From DYEP01 sp040755615 (lineage in GTDB: Bacteria; Bacillota; Sulfobacillia; DUSP01; DYEP01), in assembly GCA_040755615.1 (NCBI GenBank), contig JBFMAL010000034.1, positions 1 through 27,905 of the forward strand: a stretch of 27,905 nucleotides of DNA. The letters are read 5' to 3'. The notes under the pieces are model-generated. The model saw nothing but the letters and a program-made list of their open reading frames with translations. It did no database searches and was not told where the DNA came from. Positions 13,971-22,792 of the stretch are shown piece after piece. Position numbers and translations under genes: made by a program. Within the stretch, counting starts at the first letter, position 1, and each line of letters opens with the position of its first letter.

Positions 13971-15608
13971 TTAGCCCGAAATGCTGGTTGTCACGCTGAC
14001 TATTGCGTGTTTGAAGACTTCTTCTACAGTAGATACAGGTACGATCTCGATATCATCGTACTCCTTGAACATCTCCTGCCAATTATCTTTCGGTATTATC
14101 ACTTTGCTTATACCTGCCCTGCGCGCTGCGTCCACTTTGGCCACAATGCCTCCGATCGGCTTCACGTACCCGCGAATTGAAACCTCTCCGGTCATCGCCA
14201 CCTTGTTGTCAACGGGCTGACCTGTAAGAGATGAATAAATAGCGGTGGCGATGGTTACACCGGCAGATGGTCCATCGATGGGAATGCCACCAGGGAAGTT
14301 GATGTGTATGTCGTAGTCTCTTGGGTCATCCGCAACGTATGATTTCAGCGCAGTGAGCACATTCTCCACCGATACCTTGGCCATGCTTTTTCGCCAGACT
14401 GACTTACCGTAGCACTTAATCTCTTCCTGGTCAATGATGCCCGTAACGATAATGCGCCCTTCCTCCAGGTGAGACTTGGAGGTGGCCACTTCAAGCTCGA
14501 CGACTGTGCCGGTGTTAGGTCCGTAGACCGCAAGACCATTAGCGAATCCGATCTGTGGTTTGTCCGGCAGTCGGTATTGGTGCCTGGGAGAGTACTGGCC
14601 GCTGGCCACTACCCATTCAGCATCCTCGCGCTTGATGGACTTCCTGGACTGGCCTGTAGCCACACCCGCGGCTACCTGTACGATATTCACAGCCTCCCTG
14701 CCATTCGTCGCATACTTTTGGATCACAGCGACAGCATCATCGTCTATGAGTATATCAATTTTCCTGGCAGCGTTTCTGGCGATTACACCCACTTCCTCGG
14801 GCAGGAGCGGCCGGAAGAATATATCGAGGCAGCGTGAGCGAATTGCGGGCGGAATGTCCTCAGGCATCCTGGTGGTCGCCCCGATCAAGCGGAAATCCGC
14901 GGGCAGTCCGTTCTCAAATATATCCCTTATATGCGATGGGATGTTCGGGTCTTCGGAATTGTAATAGGCGCTTTCCAGAAATACTTTCCTATCCTCAAGC
15001 ACTTTCAGCAATTTGTTCATCTGGATGGGGTGCAGTTCGCCGATTTCATCAATGAACAGTATTCCACCATGAGCCCTAGTTACAGCCCCAGGTTTGGGTT
15101 GCGGGATCCCAGCCATTCCAAGAGGGCCAGCTCCCTGATAGATAGGGTCATGTACTGAACCTATGAGCGGGTCAGCGATGCCGCGTTCGTCAAACCTGGC
15201 AGTCGTTGCGTCGATCTCAACGAACTTGGCATGTTCTTTAAACGGTGAAACCGGATTCCGTTTGGCTTCTTCGAGGATCAAGCGTGCCGCTGCAGTCTTT
15301 CCCACACCCGGGGGACCATAAACGATAACGTGCTGGGGATTGGGCCCGCACAGCGCAGCTCTCAAGGATTTCAAGGCCTCTTCCTGGCCAATGATTTCTT
15401 CAAAGGAAGTAGGTCGGGTTTTCTCAGACAGTGGTTCGCTGAGGGCGATCTCTCTCATTTTCTTTAGCTTTTCGACTTCTTTTCGTGATTCCCTGTCAAC
15501 AGCCACTCTGTTCACCTGCTGGGTCCTGAGCAGATTCCAAAAGTACATGCCGATCACTATTGCAAAAAAGAACTGGAGATAGGTGAAGGCATGCCCTGCG
15601 AATTCCAA
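13971..15608 (-). CDS. lonB: ATP-dependent protease LonB
   Basis: The protein has 545 residues. It begins with a single hydrophobic segment (about residues 8-25), so it is probably membrane-anchored, then an AAA+ domain with Walker A G-P-P-G-V-G-K-T (98-105) and Walker B I-L-F-I-D-E-I-G (183-190), and a Lon-type protease domain with S448 in D-G-P-S-A-G and K491. It lacks the long N-terminal LonA domain. In endospore formers lonB sits next to lonA and is linked to the forespore. The TTG start is supported by AGGAGG 7 bp upstream. Terminators lie on both sides, so it is likely a single-gene unit. Confidence 0.94.
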   Translation of the reverse strand: MEFAGHAFTYLQFFFAIVIGMYFWNLLRTQQVNRVAVDRESRKEVEKLKKMREIALSEPLSEKTRPTSFEEIIGQEEALKSLRAALCGPNPQHVIVYGPPGVGKTAAARLILEEAKRNPVSPFKEHAKFVEIDATTARFDERGIADPLIGSVHDPIYQGAGPLGMAGIPQPKPGAVTRAHGGILFIDEIGELHPIQMNKLLKVLEDRKVFLESAYYNSEDPNIPSHIRDIFENGLPADFRLIGATTRMPEDIPPAIRSRCLDIFFRPLLPEEVGVIARNAARKIDILIDDDAVAVIQKYATNGREAVNIVQVAAGVATGQSRKSIKREDAEWVVASGQYSPRHQYRLPDKPQIGFANGLAVYGPNTGTVVELEVATSKSHLEEGRIIVTGIIDQEEIKCYGKSVWRKSMAKVSVENVLTALKSYVADDPRDYDIHINFPGGIPIDGPSAGVTIATAIYSSLTGQPVDNKVAMTGEVSIRGYVKPIGGIVAKVDAARRAGISKVIIPKDNWQEMFKEYDDIEIVPVSTVEEVFKHAIVSVTTSISG

Positions 15609-15701
15609 GAAATCCCCTCCTAGGTCATCTCGCGAAGGACAAACACTTGCGTTCCCCGTCCTTAGTTTTCACGACGCCCTGGGGATTTATCCTCTGCGGA
15701 A

Positions 15702-15728
15702 ATATTAAGCGCCGCTTTCGCGGCGCTT
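15702..15728 (-). terminator. Terminator of tig-clpP-clpX
   Basis: AAGCGCCGC and GCGGCGCTT (15707-15728) form a 9-bp stem with a four-base loop, followed by AATATTT, starting 3 bp after the clpX stop. Confidence 0.8.
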
Positions 15729-15731
15729 GTT

Positions 15732-16994
<1,263 letters not shown>

Positions 16995-17009
16995 GGCCTC
17001 CGCTCCCTT

Positions 17010-17624
17010 CTACTTGGCGGGCTTAGCCTGTTGACTTCTGGGGACAAGGACTTGGTCTACTATACCATATTCTTTTGCTTCCTCCGGAGACATGAAAAAG
17101 TCTCTCTCTGTGTCTCGTTGTATCTTTTCGAAAGGCTGCCCCGTATGTCTGGTAAGTATTTCGTTTAATTGCTTCCTTGTCTTTAGGATTTCTTTAGCAT
17201 GAATTTCAATTTCGGTGGCCTGCCCTTTTACTCCGCCCCACGGCTGGTGAATCATCACCTTAGCGTTGGGCAATGCAAACCTCTTACCCTTAGTGCCTCC
17301 GGCCAGAAGCACCGCTGCCATGCTAGCTGCCATACCCACGCAAATGGTCGATACCTCAGGCCTTATATACTGCATTGTATCATAAATCGCCAGTCCTGCA
17401 GTGATTTCGCCACCAGGTGAATTGATGTAGAGGTGTACGTCTTTATCAGGATCCTCCACTTCAAGAAAGAGCATCTGGGCCACTACCAGATTCGCTACAT
17501 GATCGTCGATAGCAGTACCGATAAAAATAATCCTGTCCTTGAGCAAACGAGAATAGATGTCATATGCGCGTTCGCCTCTACTCGTTTGTTCCACCACTAT
17601 CGGGACCTGGTACTGATTCCTCAC
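17010..17624 (-). CDS. clpP: ATP-dependent Clp protease proteolytic subunit
   Basis: This 204-residue serine protease has catalytic S101 in G-M-A-A-S-M-A, H126 in V-M-I-H-Q-P and D175 in 'DTERDFFMS', with the usual spacing. It forms the double-heptamer chamber used with ClpX. The GTG start at 17624 lies inside the 3' end of tig, giving a 47-bp overlap in another frame, with a GGAGG about 12 bp upstream. Family members usually begin close to V-P-x-V-V-E-Q-T, so a start some residues later is possible but lacks a better site. The overlap implies coupled translation with trigger factor. Confidence 0.97.
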   Translation of the reverse strand: MRNQYQVPIVVEQTSRGERAYDIYSRLLKDRIIFIGTAIDDHVANLVVAQMLFLEVEDPDKDVHLYINSPGGEITAGLAIYDTMQYIRPEVSTICVGMAASMAAVLLAGGTKGKRFALPNAKVMIHQPWGGVKGQATEIEIHAKEILKTRKQLNEILTRHTGQPFEKIQRDTERDFFMSPEEAKEYGIVDQVLVPRSQQAKPAK

Positions 17625-18933
17625 CTTTCACTTCCGCCTCCTCGCACGACTCTTCCTGTTCCGGTGTACTCAACAAGAGGTTAAGCGCTTTATACCTGAC
17701 AATATCACTCTTGACAGTGAAATAACGACCCCTCATCATAAGTAGCTGGCGAACCGCATCAGGCTTTTGGCCTATTGATTGCGCTATCTGGCTCATGGCT
17801 GTCTCGATCTCAGCTTCGGATACTTCTATCCCTTCCGCACTGGCTATGGCATCCAGTACAAGTCCGGTCTTGACGTTTTTTTCGGCGCGTGGTCTTAGCT
17901 CTTCCCTAAATTCGCTCTCGGTCTTTTTCTGATCGCTCAAAAATTTCTCGAGGGTGATGTCATAGCGCTTTAAGTTGTCAGCGGCTTCTTTCACCAGCTC
18001 TTCGATTTCCTGTTCTATCATTACTTCGGGTATGTCAACCCCGGACTCTTCCGTGATCTTGGAAATCACGCGGCTTCTGAACTCATCTTCCGCTCGCCTC
18101 TTTGCCAGGTTCAGTAGTGTATTCCACAGTGCGTCTTTCAATTCCTGCACGCTCTTGTAGGGGGTAACACGTGCGACAAACTCGTCTGTCAGTTCGGGGA
18201 GAACTCGCTTCTTTATGGATTGGACCGTTACCTGAAAAACAGCTTCCTTCCCGGACAACTCATCGCCATCATTTTCAGGAAGGGTGACCCTGATCTCCCT
18301 GGTTTCTCCCATCCGGGCCCCCAGAAGCTGCTGCTCGAATTCAGGCTGAAGAGTATCGTTTCCTATTTCAACGTATACGCCTTCGCCGCCCGGCAGTATC
18401 TTCCCCCCCTCGACAGAGCCCTGGTAATTGATTATGACGATGCTCCCCTTTTCTACTGTGCCTTCGTCCACATCCTCAAGGGTTGCGTGATTTTTGCGCA
18501 GTTCCAGGATCCGCTCTTCCACCTGTTCATCCGTGACTGTGGGTGTTCCCCTCTGTATACCATGGTTTTTGTAATCGCAGAGTTCGACCTCTGGCCGGAC
18601 AGTGACTTTCGCCTTGAATACCAGGGGTTTGCCTTCCTCGGAGTCAAGTATTTCAATCTCGGGTGGAGCGACAGGCTCGATCCCGGTTTCCTTGACTGCC
18701 TCGTAGTAACCACGGGGAATTAGGTCATCCAGTGCTTCGTTGATAATGACGTCCTTCCCGTAGTAGCGCTCGAAGATGAACCGGGGGGCCTTGCCCTTTC
18801 TGAAACCCGGGATGTTGGCTTTCCTGTTCAGCTTTACAAATGCGTTCGCTATGCTCTTGCCAAATTCTTCTGCGGGAACCTCGATACTGAGAGTTCGTAT
18901 GTTTTTCTCTATGCTCTCCACATCGACTTTCAT
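17578..18933 (-). CDS. tig: Trigger factor (ribosome-associated chaperone/PPIase)
   Basis: The protein has 451 residues. The N-terminal ribosome-docking domain carries the signature G-F-R-K-G-K-A-P-R (about 42-50). It is followed by an FKBP-type prolyl isomerase domain (from about 150, 'EKGSIVIINYQGSVEGG') and a long helical C-terminal chaperone domain. It binds nascent chains at the ribosome exit. The ATG is preceded by GGAGGAGC. The last ~25 residues are Glu/Gly/Pro-rich and overlap clpP. It heads the tig-clpP-clpX unit. Confidence 0.97.
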   Translation of the reverse strand: MKVDVESIEKNIRTLSIEVPAEEFGKSIANAFVKLNRKANIPGFRKGKAPRFIFERYYGKDVIINEALDDLIPRGYYEAVKETGIEPVAPPEIEILDSEEGKPLVFKAKVTVRPEVELCDYKNHGIQRGTPTVTDEQVEERILELRKNHATLEDVDEGTVEKGSIVIINYQGSVEGGKILPGGEGVYVEIGNDTLQPEFEQQLLGARMGETREIRVTLPENDGDELSGKEAVFQVTVQSIKKRVLPELTDEFVARVTPYKSVQELKDALWNTLLNLAKRRAEDEFRSRVISKITEESGVDIPEVMIEQEIEELVKEAADNLKRYDITLEKFLSDQKKTESEFREELRPRAEKNVKTGLVLDAIASAEGIEVSEAEIETAMSQIAQSIGQKPDAVRQLLMMRGRYFTVKSDIVRYKALNLLLSTPEQEESCEEAEVKGEESVPGPDSGGTNE

Positions 18934-18998
18934 TTATGCTCCTCCGTCCCCTGTGTATTGGATCACTTTTTCCAGTAGTCGGAAACTTGCCGACGCAT

Positions 18999-19028
18999 AT
19001 TATAACACAGAAGGCTTGGCAGTATCAA
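18999..19028 (-). promoter_or_regulatory. Promoter of tig-clpP-clpX
   Basis: On the minus strand, TTGATA (19023-19028), 18 bp and TATAAT (18999-19004). The leader is about 60 nt. Confidence 0.75.
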
Positions 19029-19042
19029 CAAACTACCAAGCC
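19013..19042 (-). terminator. Inverted repeat between tRNA-Leu and tig
   Basis: GGCTTGG-x-AGT and ACT-x-CCAAGCC arms (19013-19023 and 19032-19042) flank eight bases that include most of the tig -35 box. On the minus strand CCTTCTGTG follows. It may end the tRNA transcript, act as an operator on tig, or both; the T-tract is weak. Confidence 0.45.
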
Positions 19043-19134
19043 CGCGCTTTTCCCTTCGGACTTGCAGCTAAAACCTGCCCCCATATGCGGTCTTAACAAA
19101 AAGCATAGGCCGACCAATGCGGCCAGACTGTAAC

Positions 19135-19219
19135 TGGTGCGGGCGAAAGGATTTGAACCTTCACGGGTGTTACCCACTGGATCCTAAGTCCAGCGCGTCT
19201 GCCGTTCCGCCACGCCCGC
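19135..19219 (-). tRNA. tRNA-Leu (anticodon TAG)
   Basis: Class II tRNA with a variable arm. The anticodon loop is CTTAGGA between CTGGA and TCCAG, the acceptor GCGGGCG pairs with CGCCCGC, and CCA is encoded (19135-19137). It is the last gene of the tRNA array. Confidence 0.97.
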
Positions 19220-19237
19220 AAAAAGGTATAATGTATG

Positions 19238-19312
19238 TGGTGGGCCATGATGGGTTCGAACCATCGACACCCCGCTTAAAAGGCGGGTGCTCTGCCACTG
19301 AGCTAATGGCCC
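19238..19312 (-). tRNA. tRNA-Lys (anticodon TTT)
   Basis: The anticodon loop CTTTTAA lies between CCCGC and GCGGG; the acceptor GGGCCAT pairs with ATGGCCC, the T-loop is TTCGAAC and CCA is encoded. Confidence 0.97.
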
Positions 19313-19330
19313 AAATTAATCTCTCTGGTT

Positions 19331-19405
19331 TGGCTGGGGCGGTAGGATTCGAACCTACGAATCGCGGCTCCAAAGGCCGCTGCCTTACCGCTTGGCTACG
19401 CCCCA
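19331..19405 (-). tRNA. tRNA-Gln (anticodon TTG)
   Basis: The anticodon loop CTTTGGA lies between GCGGC and GCCGC; the acceptor TGGGGCG pairs with CGCCCCA, with discriminator G and encoded CCA. Confidence 0.97.
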
Positions 19406-19417
19406 CTGACAAAGGTA

Positions 19418-19494
19418 TGGCGCGCCCGGCAGGACTCGAACCTGCGACCTTCTGGTTCGAAGCCAGCGACTCTGTCCAGCTGAGCTACGGGCGC
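19418..19494 (-). tRNA. tRNA-Arg (anticodon TCG)
   Basis: The anticodon loop is CTTCGAA; the acceptor GCGCCCG pairs with CGGGCGC, with discriminator G and encoded CCA. The outermost anticodon-stem pair looks mismatched (G-A). Anticodon TCG for CGN codons is less usual than ACG in bacteria, but an unmodified wobble U could read the family. Confidence 0.94.
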
Positions 19495-19518
19495 CCTACC
19501 TACTGAGATAATCGTGCA

Positions 19519-19596
19519 TGGGGTGAATGACGGGACTCGAACCCGCGACCTCCAGGGCCACAACCTGGCGCTCTAACCAGCTGAGCTACATCCACC
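19519..19596 (-). tRNA. tRNA-His (anticodon GTG)
   Basis: The anticodon loop is TTGTGGC between CCAGG and CCTGG. The extra 5' G (G-1) opposite discriminator C73, the histidine identity element, is present. CCA is encoded. Confidence 0.97.
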
Positions 19597-19600
19597 ACAA

Positions 19601-19676
19601 TGGCGCGCCTGGCAGGGATCGAACCTGCGGCCCTCTGCTTAGAAGGCAGATGCTCTATCCGCTGAGCTACAGGCGC
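19601..19676 (-). tRNA. tRNA-Arg (anticodon TCT)
   Basis: The anticodon loop CTTCTAA lies between CTGC and GCAG; the acceptor GCGCCTG pairs with CAGGCGC and CCA is encoded. It reads AGA/AGG. Confidence 0.97.
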
Positions 19677-19682
19677 AAAAGA

Positions 19683-19756
19683 TGGAGCGGGAGACGGGGA
19701 TCGAACCCGCGCAACCAGCTTGGAAGGCTGGGGCTCTGCCACTGAGCTACTCCCGC
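19683..19756 (-). tRNA. tRNA-Gly (anticodon TCC)
   Basis: The anticodon loop CTTCCAA lies between CCAGC and GCTGG; the acceptor GCGGGAG pairs with CTCCCGC, with discriminator T and encoded CCA. Confidence 0.97.
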
Positions 19757-19772
19757 ATCTGTGACGTAAAAA

Positions 19773-19801
19773 AGTATATCATATGCATGTATACTAGTCA
19801 A
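19773..19801 (-). promoter_or_regulatory. Internal promoter for seven tRNAs
   Basis: On the minus strand, TTGACT (19796-19801), 17 bp and TATACT (19773-19778), in the 54-bp gap between tRNA-Pro and tRNA-Gly. The hexamers and spacing equal those upstream of tRNA-Pro. Confidence 0.8.
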
Positions 19802-19810
19802 AACCTTTAA

Positions 19811-19887
19811 TGGTCGGGGCGCCGGGACTTGAACCCGGGGCCCCCAGCTCCCAAAGCTGGTGCGCTACCAAACTGCGCTACGCCCCG
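19811..19887 (-). tRNA. tRNA-Pro (anticodon TGG)
   Basis: The anticodon loop TTTGGGA lies between CCAGC and GCTGG; the acceptor CGGGGCG pairs with CGCCCCG, with discriminator A and encoded CCA. It is the first gene of the array and is separated from the rest by a second promoter. Confidence 0.97.
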
Positions 19888-19895
19888 CATCAAAC

Positions 19896-19924
19896 AGTAT
19901 ACCCCAGGTGACTTCTACAGTCAA
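19896..19924 (-). promoter_or_regulatory. Promoter of the tRNA array
   Basis: On the minus strand, TTGACT (19919-19924), 17 bp and TATACT (19896-19901), with the -10 box nine bases before tRNA-Pro. Confidence 0.85.
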
Positions 19925-20046
19925 TTTGCCAAAAAAGAGCTTCCTTGAATTTTTCTTTACAAAAGGCGATGCTCTACTTTTAGACTGCGGCAGGTTTTCA
20001 TTCTATCATGCACAGGCAGTCCCGGTTAACTCAAACTGTTTTCCAA

Positions 20047-20062
20047 GAAAATCGCGATTTTC
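20047..20062. promoter_or_regulatory. 16-bp perfect palindrome, possible operator
   Basis: GAAAATCGCGATTTTC is a perfect palindrome, extended after one mismatch by CCA/TGG. It lies 74 bp upstream of the metallophosphoesterase start, near a weak TTTACA-17-TTTAGA promoter (about 19957-19985). It could bind a dimeric regulator or form an mRNA hairpin. Confidence 0.4.
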
Positions 20063-20135
20063 CTGGCAGGTTATCCGGCATAGACCAGCGAATTCGCACC
20101 AATGGCGGATTCGTGCCCGATTGGAGAGTGTGAAA

Positions 20136-20864
20136 ATGGTATTTGCATTCATCTCTGACATTCATGGAAATGCGAGCGCTCTTCTCAGCGTGCTAACGGA
20201 TATCAAGTCCCGGAATGTCGCGGGGATATTCTGTTGCGGTGATCTGGTCAACTATGGACCTGATCCTGCAAAAGTCATTGAGATTATAGCCAGCGAGTCC
20301 ATTCCAACTGTTATGGGAAACCGGGACCGCGAGATCGCTATGGACTATACATTATGCAGCATCTCTCCGGGAAGGCTGCCTGAGGTCGAACAGGCCGCTT
20401 TCACATGGACAAAAGGTCAGTTGAAAGGCGAACACCTGGATTTCTTAAGAAACCTCCCTGTGTCTTTAGGCGTCCAGTTGGGTGAGCTTTATGCAATGGT
20501 CACCCACGCAACACCGTGGTCGGATGAGCACTACGCATCTGTTTGCGACATCCCTGCGCTCTCCGATGCACTCAGGCGTATCAGCGCCCGGGCACTGTTT
20601 TTCGGTCATACTCATCTGGCCAGCTGGTCACAGCACGACCAGATTCATCTCGTCAACGTAGGCAGCGTAGGCCGGCCAAAGGACGGAGATCCAAGAGCCG
20701 CTTATGTCGTTTTTGACACCGCATCCTACACACCTCACGTCGTACGGGTAGCCTATCCCGTCGAAGACGTGGCGGAAGCGATGGAACGGGCGGGTCTGCC
20801 CCGTCAGCTGTCGGATTCTTTGAGATGTGGGCGGGATTACTTCTCACAGCTCGACAAGTTGTAG
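20136..20864 (+). CDS. Calcineurin-like metallophosphoesterase
   Basis: This 242-residue phosphoesterase has the five metal-site blocks in order: S-D-I-H-G-N near the N-terminus, G-D-L-V-N-Y-G-P, G-N-R-D (usually G-N-H-D/E, so the middle residue is Arg), V-T-H-A-T-P, and F-F-G-H-T-H with its following 'VNVGSVGRPKDGDPRAAYVV'. This is the COG0639/YfcE-like group of small phosphodiesterases; the natural substrate is unknown. The ATG at 20136 is chosen because GGAG lies 9 bp upstream and the metal motif begins there; the open frame further upstream overlaps the tRNA-Pro gene. Its last 21 bp overlap the opposing yfcE-like gene. Confidence 0.88.
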   Translation: MVFAFISDIHGNASALLSVLTDIKSRNVAGIFCCGDLVNYGPDPAKVIEIIASESIPTVMGNRDREIAMDYTLCSISPGRLPEVEQAAFTWTKGQLKGEHLDFLRNLPVSLGVQLGELYAMVTHATPWSDEHYASVCDIPALSDALRRISARALFFGHTHLASWSQHDQIHLVNVGSVGRPKDGDPRAAYVVFDTASYTPHVVRVAYPVEDVAEAMERAGLPRQLSDSLRCGRDYFSQLDKL

Positions 20865-21317
20865 GCTAAACGCACCGCGTTCAAATTGTATGATGCCGCA
20901 GCTCGGAGGCGTACCGCCACGAGGCGATTCGGGGCTGCCTGGGTTAAACAGCGTAACCCCTTCTATCTCCAGCTTACAAGCCACATGTGTATGCCCAAAG
21001 ACGACGAGTGTTGCGCCTACCTCTTTAGCCCTTTGTACGATCCGCTCGTACCCCCGCTTCACCGAGTAAGCGTGGCCATGCGTTATGAGCACAGTGATGC
21101 CGAGAAAATCCTGAAGCATCTCTTCCGGTACGTCAGTCCACCTGTCACAGTTTCCTCTGACTGCGATACCCGGTACCGAAAGCCTCGAAGTGATTTGAAA
21201 GCCGTCTTTCCAGTGGTCCCCCGCGTGACACAGATATTGAACGCCCTTGAGCTGTCGCGTCACCCGCTTTATAGCATGTGCATCTCCATGAGTATCGCTG
21301 ACAACGCCTACCCTCAT
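20844..21317 (-). CDS. YfcE/MJ0936-type phosphodiesterase
   Basis: This compact metallophosphoesterase has 157 residues. Metal-site motifs are V-V-S-D-T-H-G-D, C-H-A-G-D-H-W, V-R-G-N-C-D, I-T-H-G-H and V-F-G-H-T-H, ending with 'LFNPGSPESPRGG'. Members hydrolyse phosphodiesters in vitro, but their cell role is unclear. The ATG overlaps the rdgB TGA by four bases (ATGA), so it is the third gene of rph-rdgB-yfcE and translationally coupled. This gene order is common in Clostridia. Confidence 0.93.
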   Translation of the reverse strand: MRVGVVSDTHGDAHAIKRVTRQLKGVQYLCHAGDHWKDGFQITSRLSVPGIAVRGNCDRWTDVPEEMLQDFLGITVLITHGHAYSVKRGYERIVQRAKEVGATLVVFGHTHVACKLEIEGVTLFNPGSPESPRGGTPPSCGIIQFERGAFSLQLVEL

Positions 21318-21922
21318 AGTTTTCCTGCTCCCAATAACTGCATTATTGAGGGGAGCAGCCCTTTCAGTGCCTGTGCCCTGTGACTAATCTCATTCTTCTC
21401 CTCGAGTGAAAGCTCGGCTACAGTCTTGCCTAGCGCAGGGATGTAAAGGAGGGGATCGTAGCCAAAGCCCCCGCTCCCCCTTGGTAATTCCAGCACAATA
21501 CCTTCCAGCACGCCCTCTGAGACATCTACTACGCGCCCCGGCACTGCAAGGACGACTACAGCTCGAAACCTGGCTGTCCTTTTTTCCGCCGGGACATGAC
21601 GCAGAAGCCCAATTAATTTTGCGTTGTTGGATGCATCCGTGGCCCCAGGTCCGGAGAACCGCGCTGAATATACCCCTGGGGCGCCTCCAAGGAAATCCAC
21701 TTCTATGCCCGAGTCATCGGCAATACACGCCAATCCTGTATATCCTGCCGCCTGTAACGCTTTGGACTTTGCGTTATCCTCGAACGTGTTGCCCTCTTCT
21801 GCAAGTGGAGGGAGCGACGGAAAATCCGACAGCGACAGTAGCTCTATATCAGTGCCGGAGAGCAGCGATGCGATTTCTCGTACCTTACCGCGATTTGTAG
21901 TAGCTACGACAAGCCTTCCCAT
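21314..21922 (-). CDS. rdgB: XTP/dITP diphosphatase (RdgB/HAM1)
   Basis: The enzyme has 202 residues and removes non-canonical purine triphosphates (ITP, dITP, XTP) from the pool. Seen motifs are the N-terminal T-N-R-G-K-V-R-E-I, E-E-G-N-T-F-E-D-N-A-x-x-K-A, the catalytic A-D-D-S-G-I-E-V and G-x-P-G-V-Y-S-A-R-F, and the C-terminal G-G-F-G-Y-D-P and S-H-R-A-x-A. The length is usual. The ATG directly abuts the rph TAG stop, and the end overlaps the next gene. Confidence 0.96.
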   Translation of the reverse strand: MGRLVVATTNRGKVREIASLLSGTDIELLSLSDFPSLPPLAEEGNTFEDNAKSKALQAAGYTGLACIADDSGIEVDFLGGAPGVYSARFSGPGATDASNNAKLIGLLRHVPAEKRTARFRAVVVLAVPGRVVDVSEGVLEGIVLELPRGSGGFGYDPLLYIPALGKTVAELSLEEKNEISHRAQALKGLLPSIMQLLGAGKL

Positions 21923-22660
21923 CTAGTCCCCACCAATCTCATCAGACAGTTTACCGAGTACCTCGCGCTGAAGTTGCACCAGCCTGGTTATGCCTTTTTG
22001 AGCGAGCGACAGCAGTGTATTCATCTCCTGGCGCGAGAAAGGAGACTGTTCGCCTGTTCCCTGCACTTCAACCAGGTTACCCGCACCGGTCATGACCACG
22101 TTCATGTCCACCCTCGCACGCGAGTCTTCTTCATAGCAGAGGTCCAGAACAGGAACGTCCTGAACCAGGCCAACACTTGTAGCAGCCACAAAGTCGTTTA
22201 CAGGGATGTGGTCTATTAACCCCTTTTCCCTGAGCGTGAAGAAGGCATCAACTAGCGCGACGAAGGACCCTGTAATGGACGCTGTCCGCGTGCCACCGTC
22301 TGCCTGGATAACGTCGCAGTCTATCCAGATCGTTCTCTCTCCAAACGCAAACAGGTCAACGACAGACCGAAGCGATCTCCCGATGAGTCTCTGGATTTCA
22401 AAAGTGCGCCCCTGAGCGCCCGTTCGCTCCCGCGCATTTCTCACCGGGGTGGCCCTGGGCAGCATACCGTACTCGGAAGATATCCAGCCCTGGCCAGTGC
22501 CCTTCAAGAAGGGCGGCACCCGTTCTTCACACGACGCGGTACAGATGACTTTGGTATTGCCCACTTCAATAAGGACTGACCCTTCGGCATGCATTATGTA
22601 GTCCCTGTGAATTGTAACCGGCCTGAGCTGATCCGGGGATCTTCCATCAGGTCTCACCAA
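21923..22660 (-). CDS. rph: Ribonuclease PH
   Basis: This 245-residue phosphorolytic exonuclease trims tRNA 3' ends. It begins with the family's R-x-D-G-R-x-x-D-x-L-R-P-V pattern and contains G-x-T-K-V-I-C-T-A, 'SSEYGMLPRAT', 'QRLIGRSLR', 'DVIQADGGTRTASITG' and, near the end, 'VEVQGTGEQSPFSR'. The start is TTG at 22660, with GTG at 22657 as the alternative; AAGGGAG lies 11-14 bp upstream. It heads the rph-rdgB-yfcE operon. Confidence 0.96.
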   Translation of the reverse strand: MVRPDGRSPDQLRPVTIHRDYIMHAEGSVLIEVGNTKVICTASCEERVPPFLKGTGQGWISSEYGMLPRATPVRNARERTGAQGRTFEIQRLIGRSLRSVVDLFAFGERTIWIDCDVIQADGGTRTASITGSFVALVDAFFTLREKGLIDHIPVNDFVAATSVGLVQDVPVLDLCYEEDSRARVDMNVVMTGAGNLVEVQGTGEQSPFSRQEMNTLLSLAQKGITRLVQLQREVLGKLSDEIGGD

Positions 22661-22686
22661 GAAACAGTCAACTCCCTTCAGTTAGT

Positions 22687-22715
22687 ATAGTAACCTCTTC
22701 CTTCGGAAATAACAA
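22687..22715 (-). promoter_or_regulatory. Promoter of rph-rdgB-yfcE
   Basis: On the minus strand, TTGTTA (22710-22715), 17 bp and TACTAT (22687-22692), about 20 bp before the rph start region. Confidence 0.65.
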
Positions 22716-22734
22716 GGATCCCGGGGAGAATGGG

Positions 22735-22768
22735 TGAAAAAGAAAGGACCCTCGTTTACCGGGGTCCT
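22735..22768 (-). terminator. Intrinsic terminator of the second marR
   Basis: AGGACCC and GGGTCCT (22762-22768 and 22745-22751) pair around a short loop and are followed on the minus strand by TTTCTTTTTC. Confidence 0.88.
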
Positions 22769-22792
22769 CGCTTCCATCCTCACCTGCTGACT

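Noticed and set aside
19117..19745. Long open frames on both strands through the tRNA array
   Set aside because: They read through tRNA genes; the repeated 'GFEPTN'-like peptides come from conserved T-arm sequence and are a known annotation artefact.
19860..20135. N-terminal extension of the plus-strand metallophosphoesterase (92 residues)
   Set aside because: It starts inside tRNA-Pro, crosses the tRNA promoter and has no ribosome site; the family's first metal motif follows the ATG at 20136.
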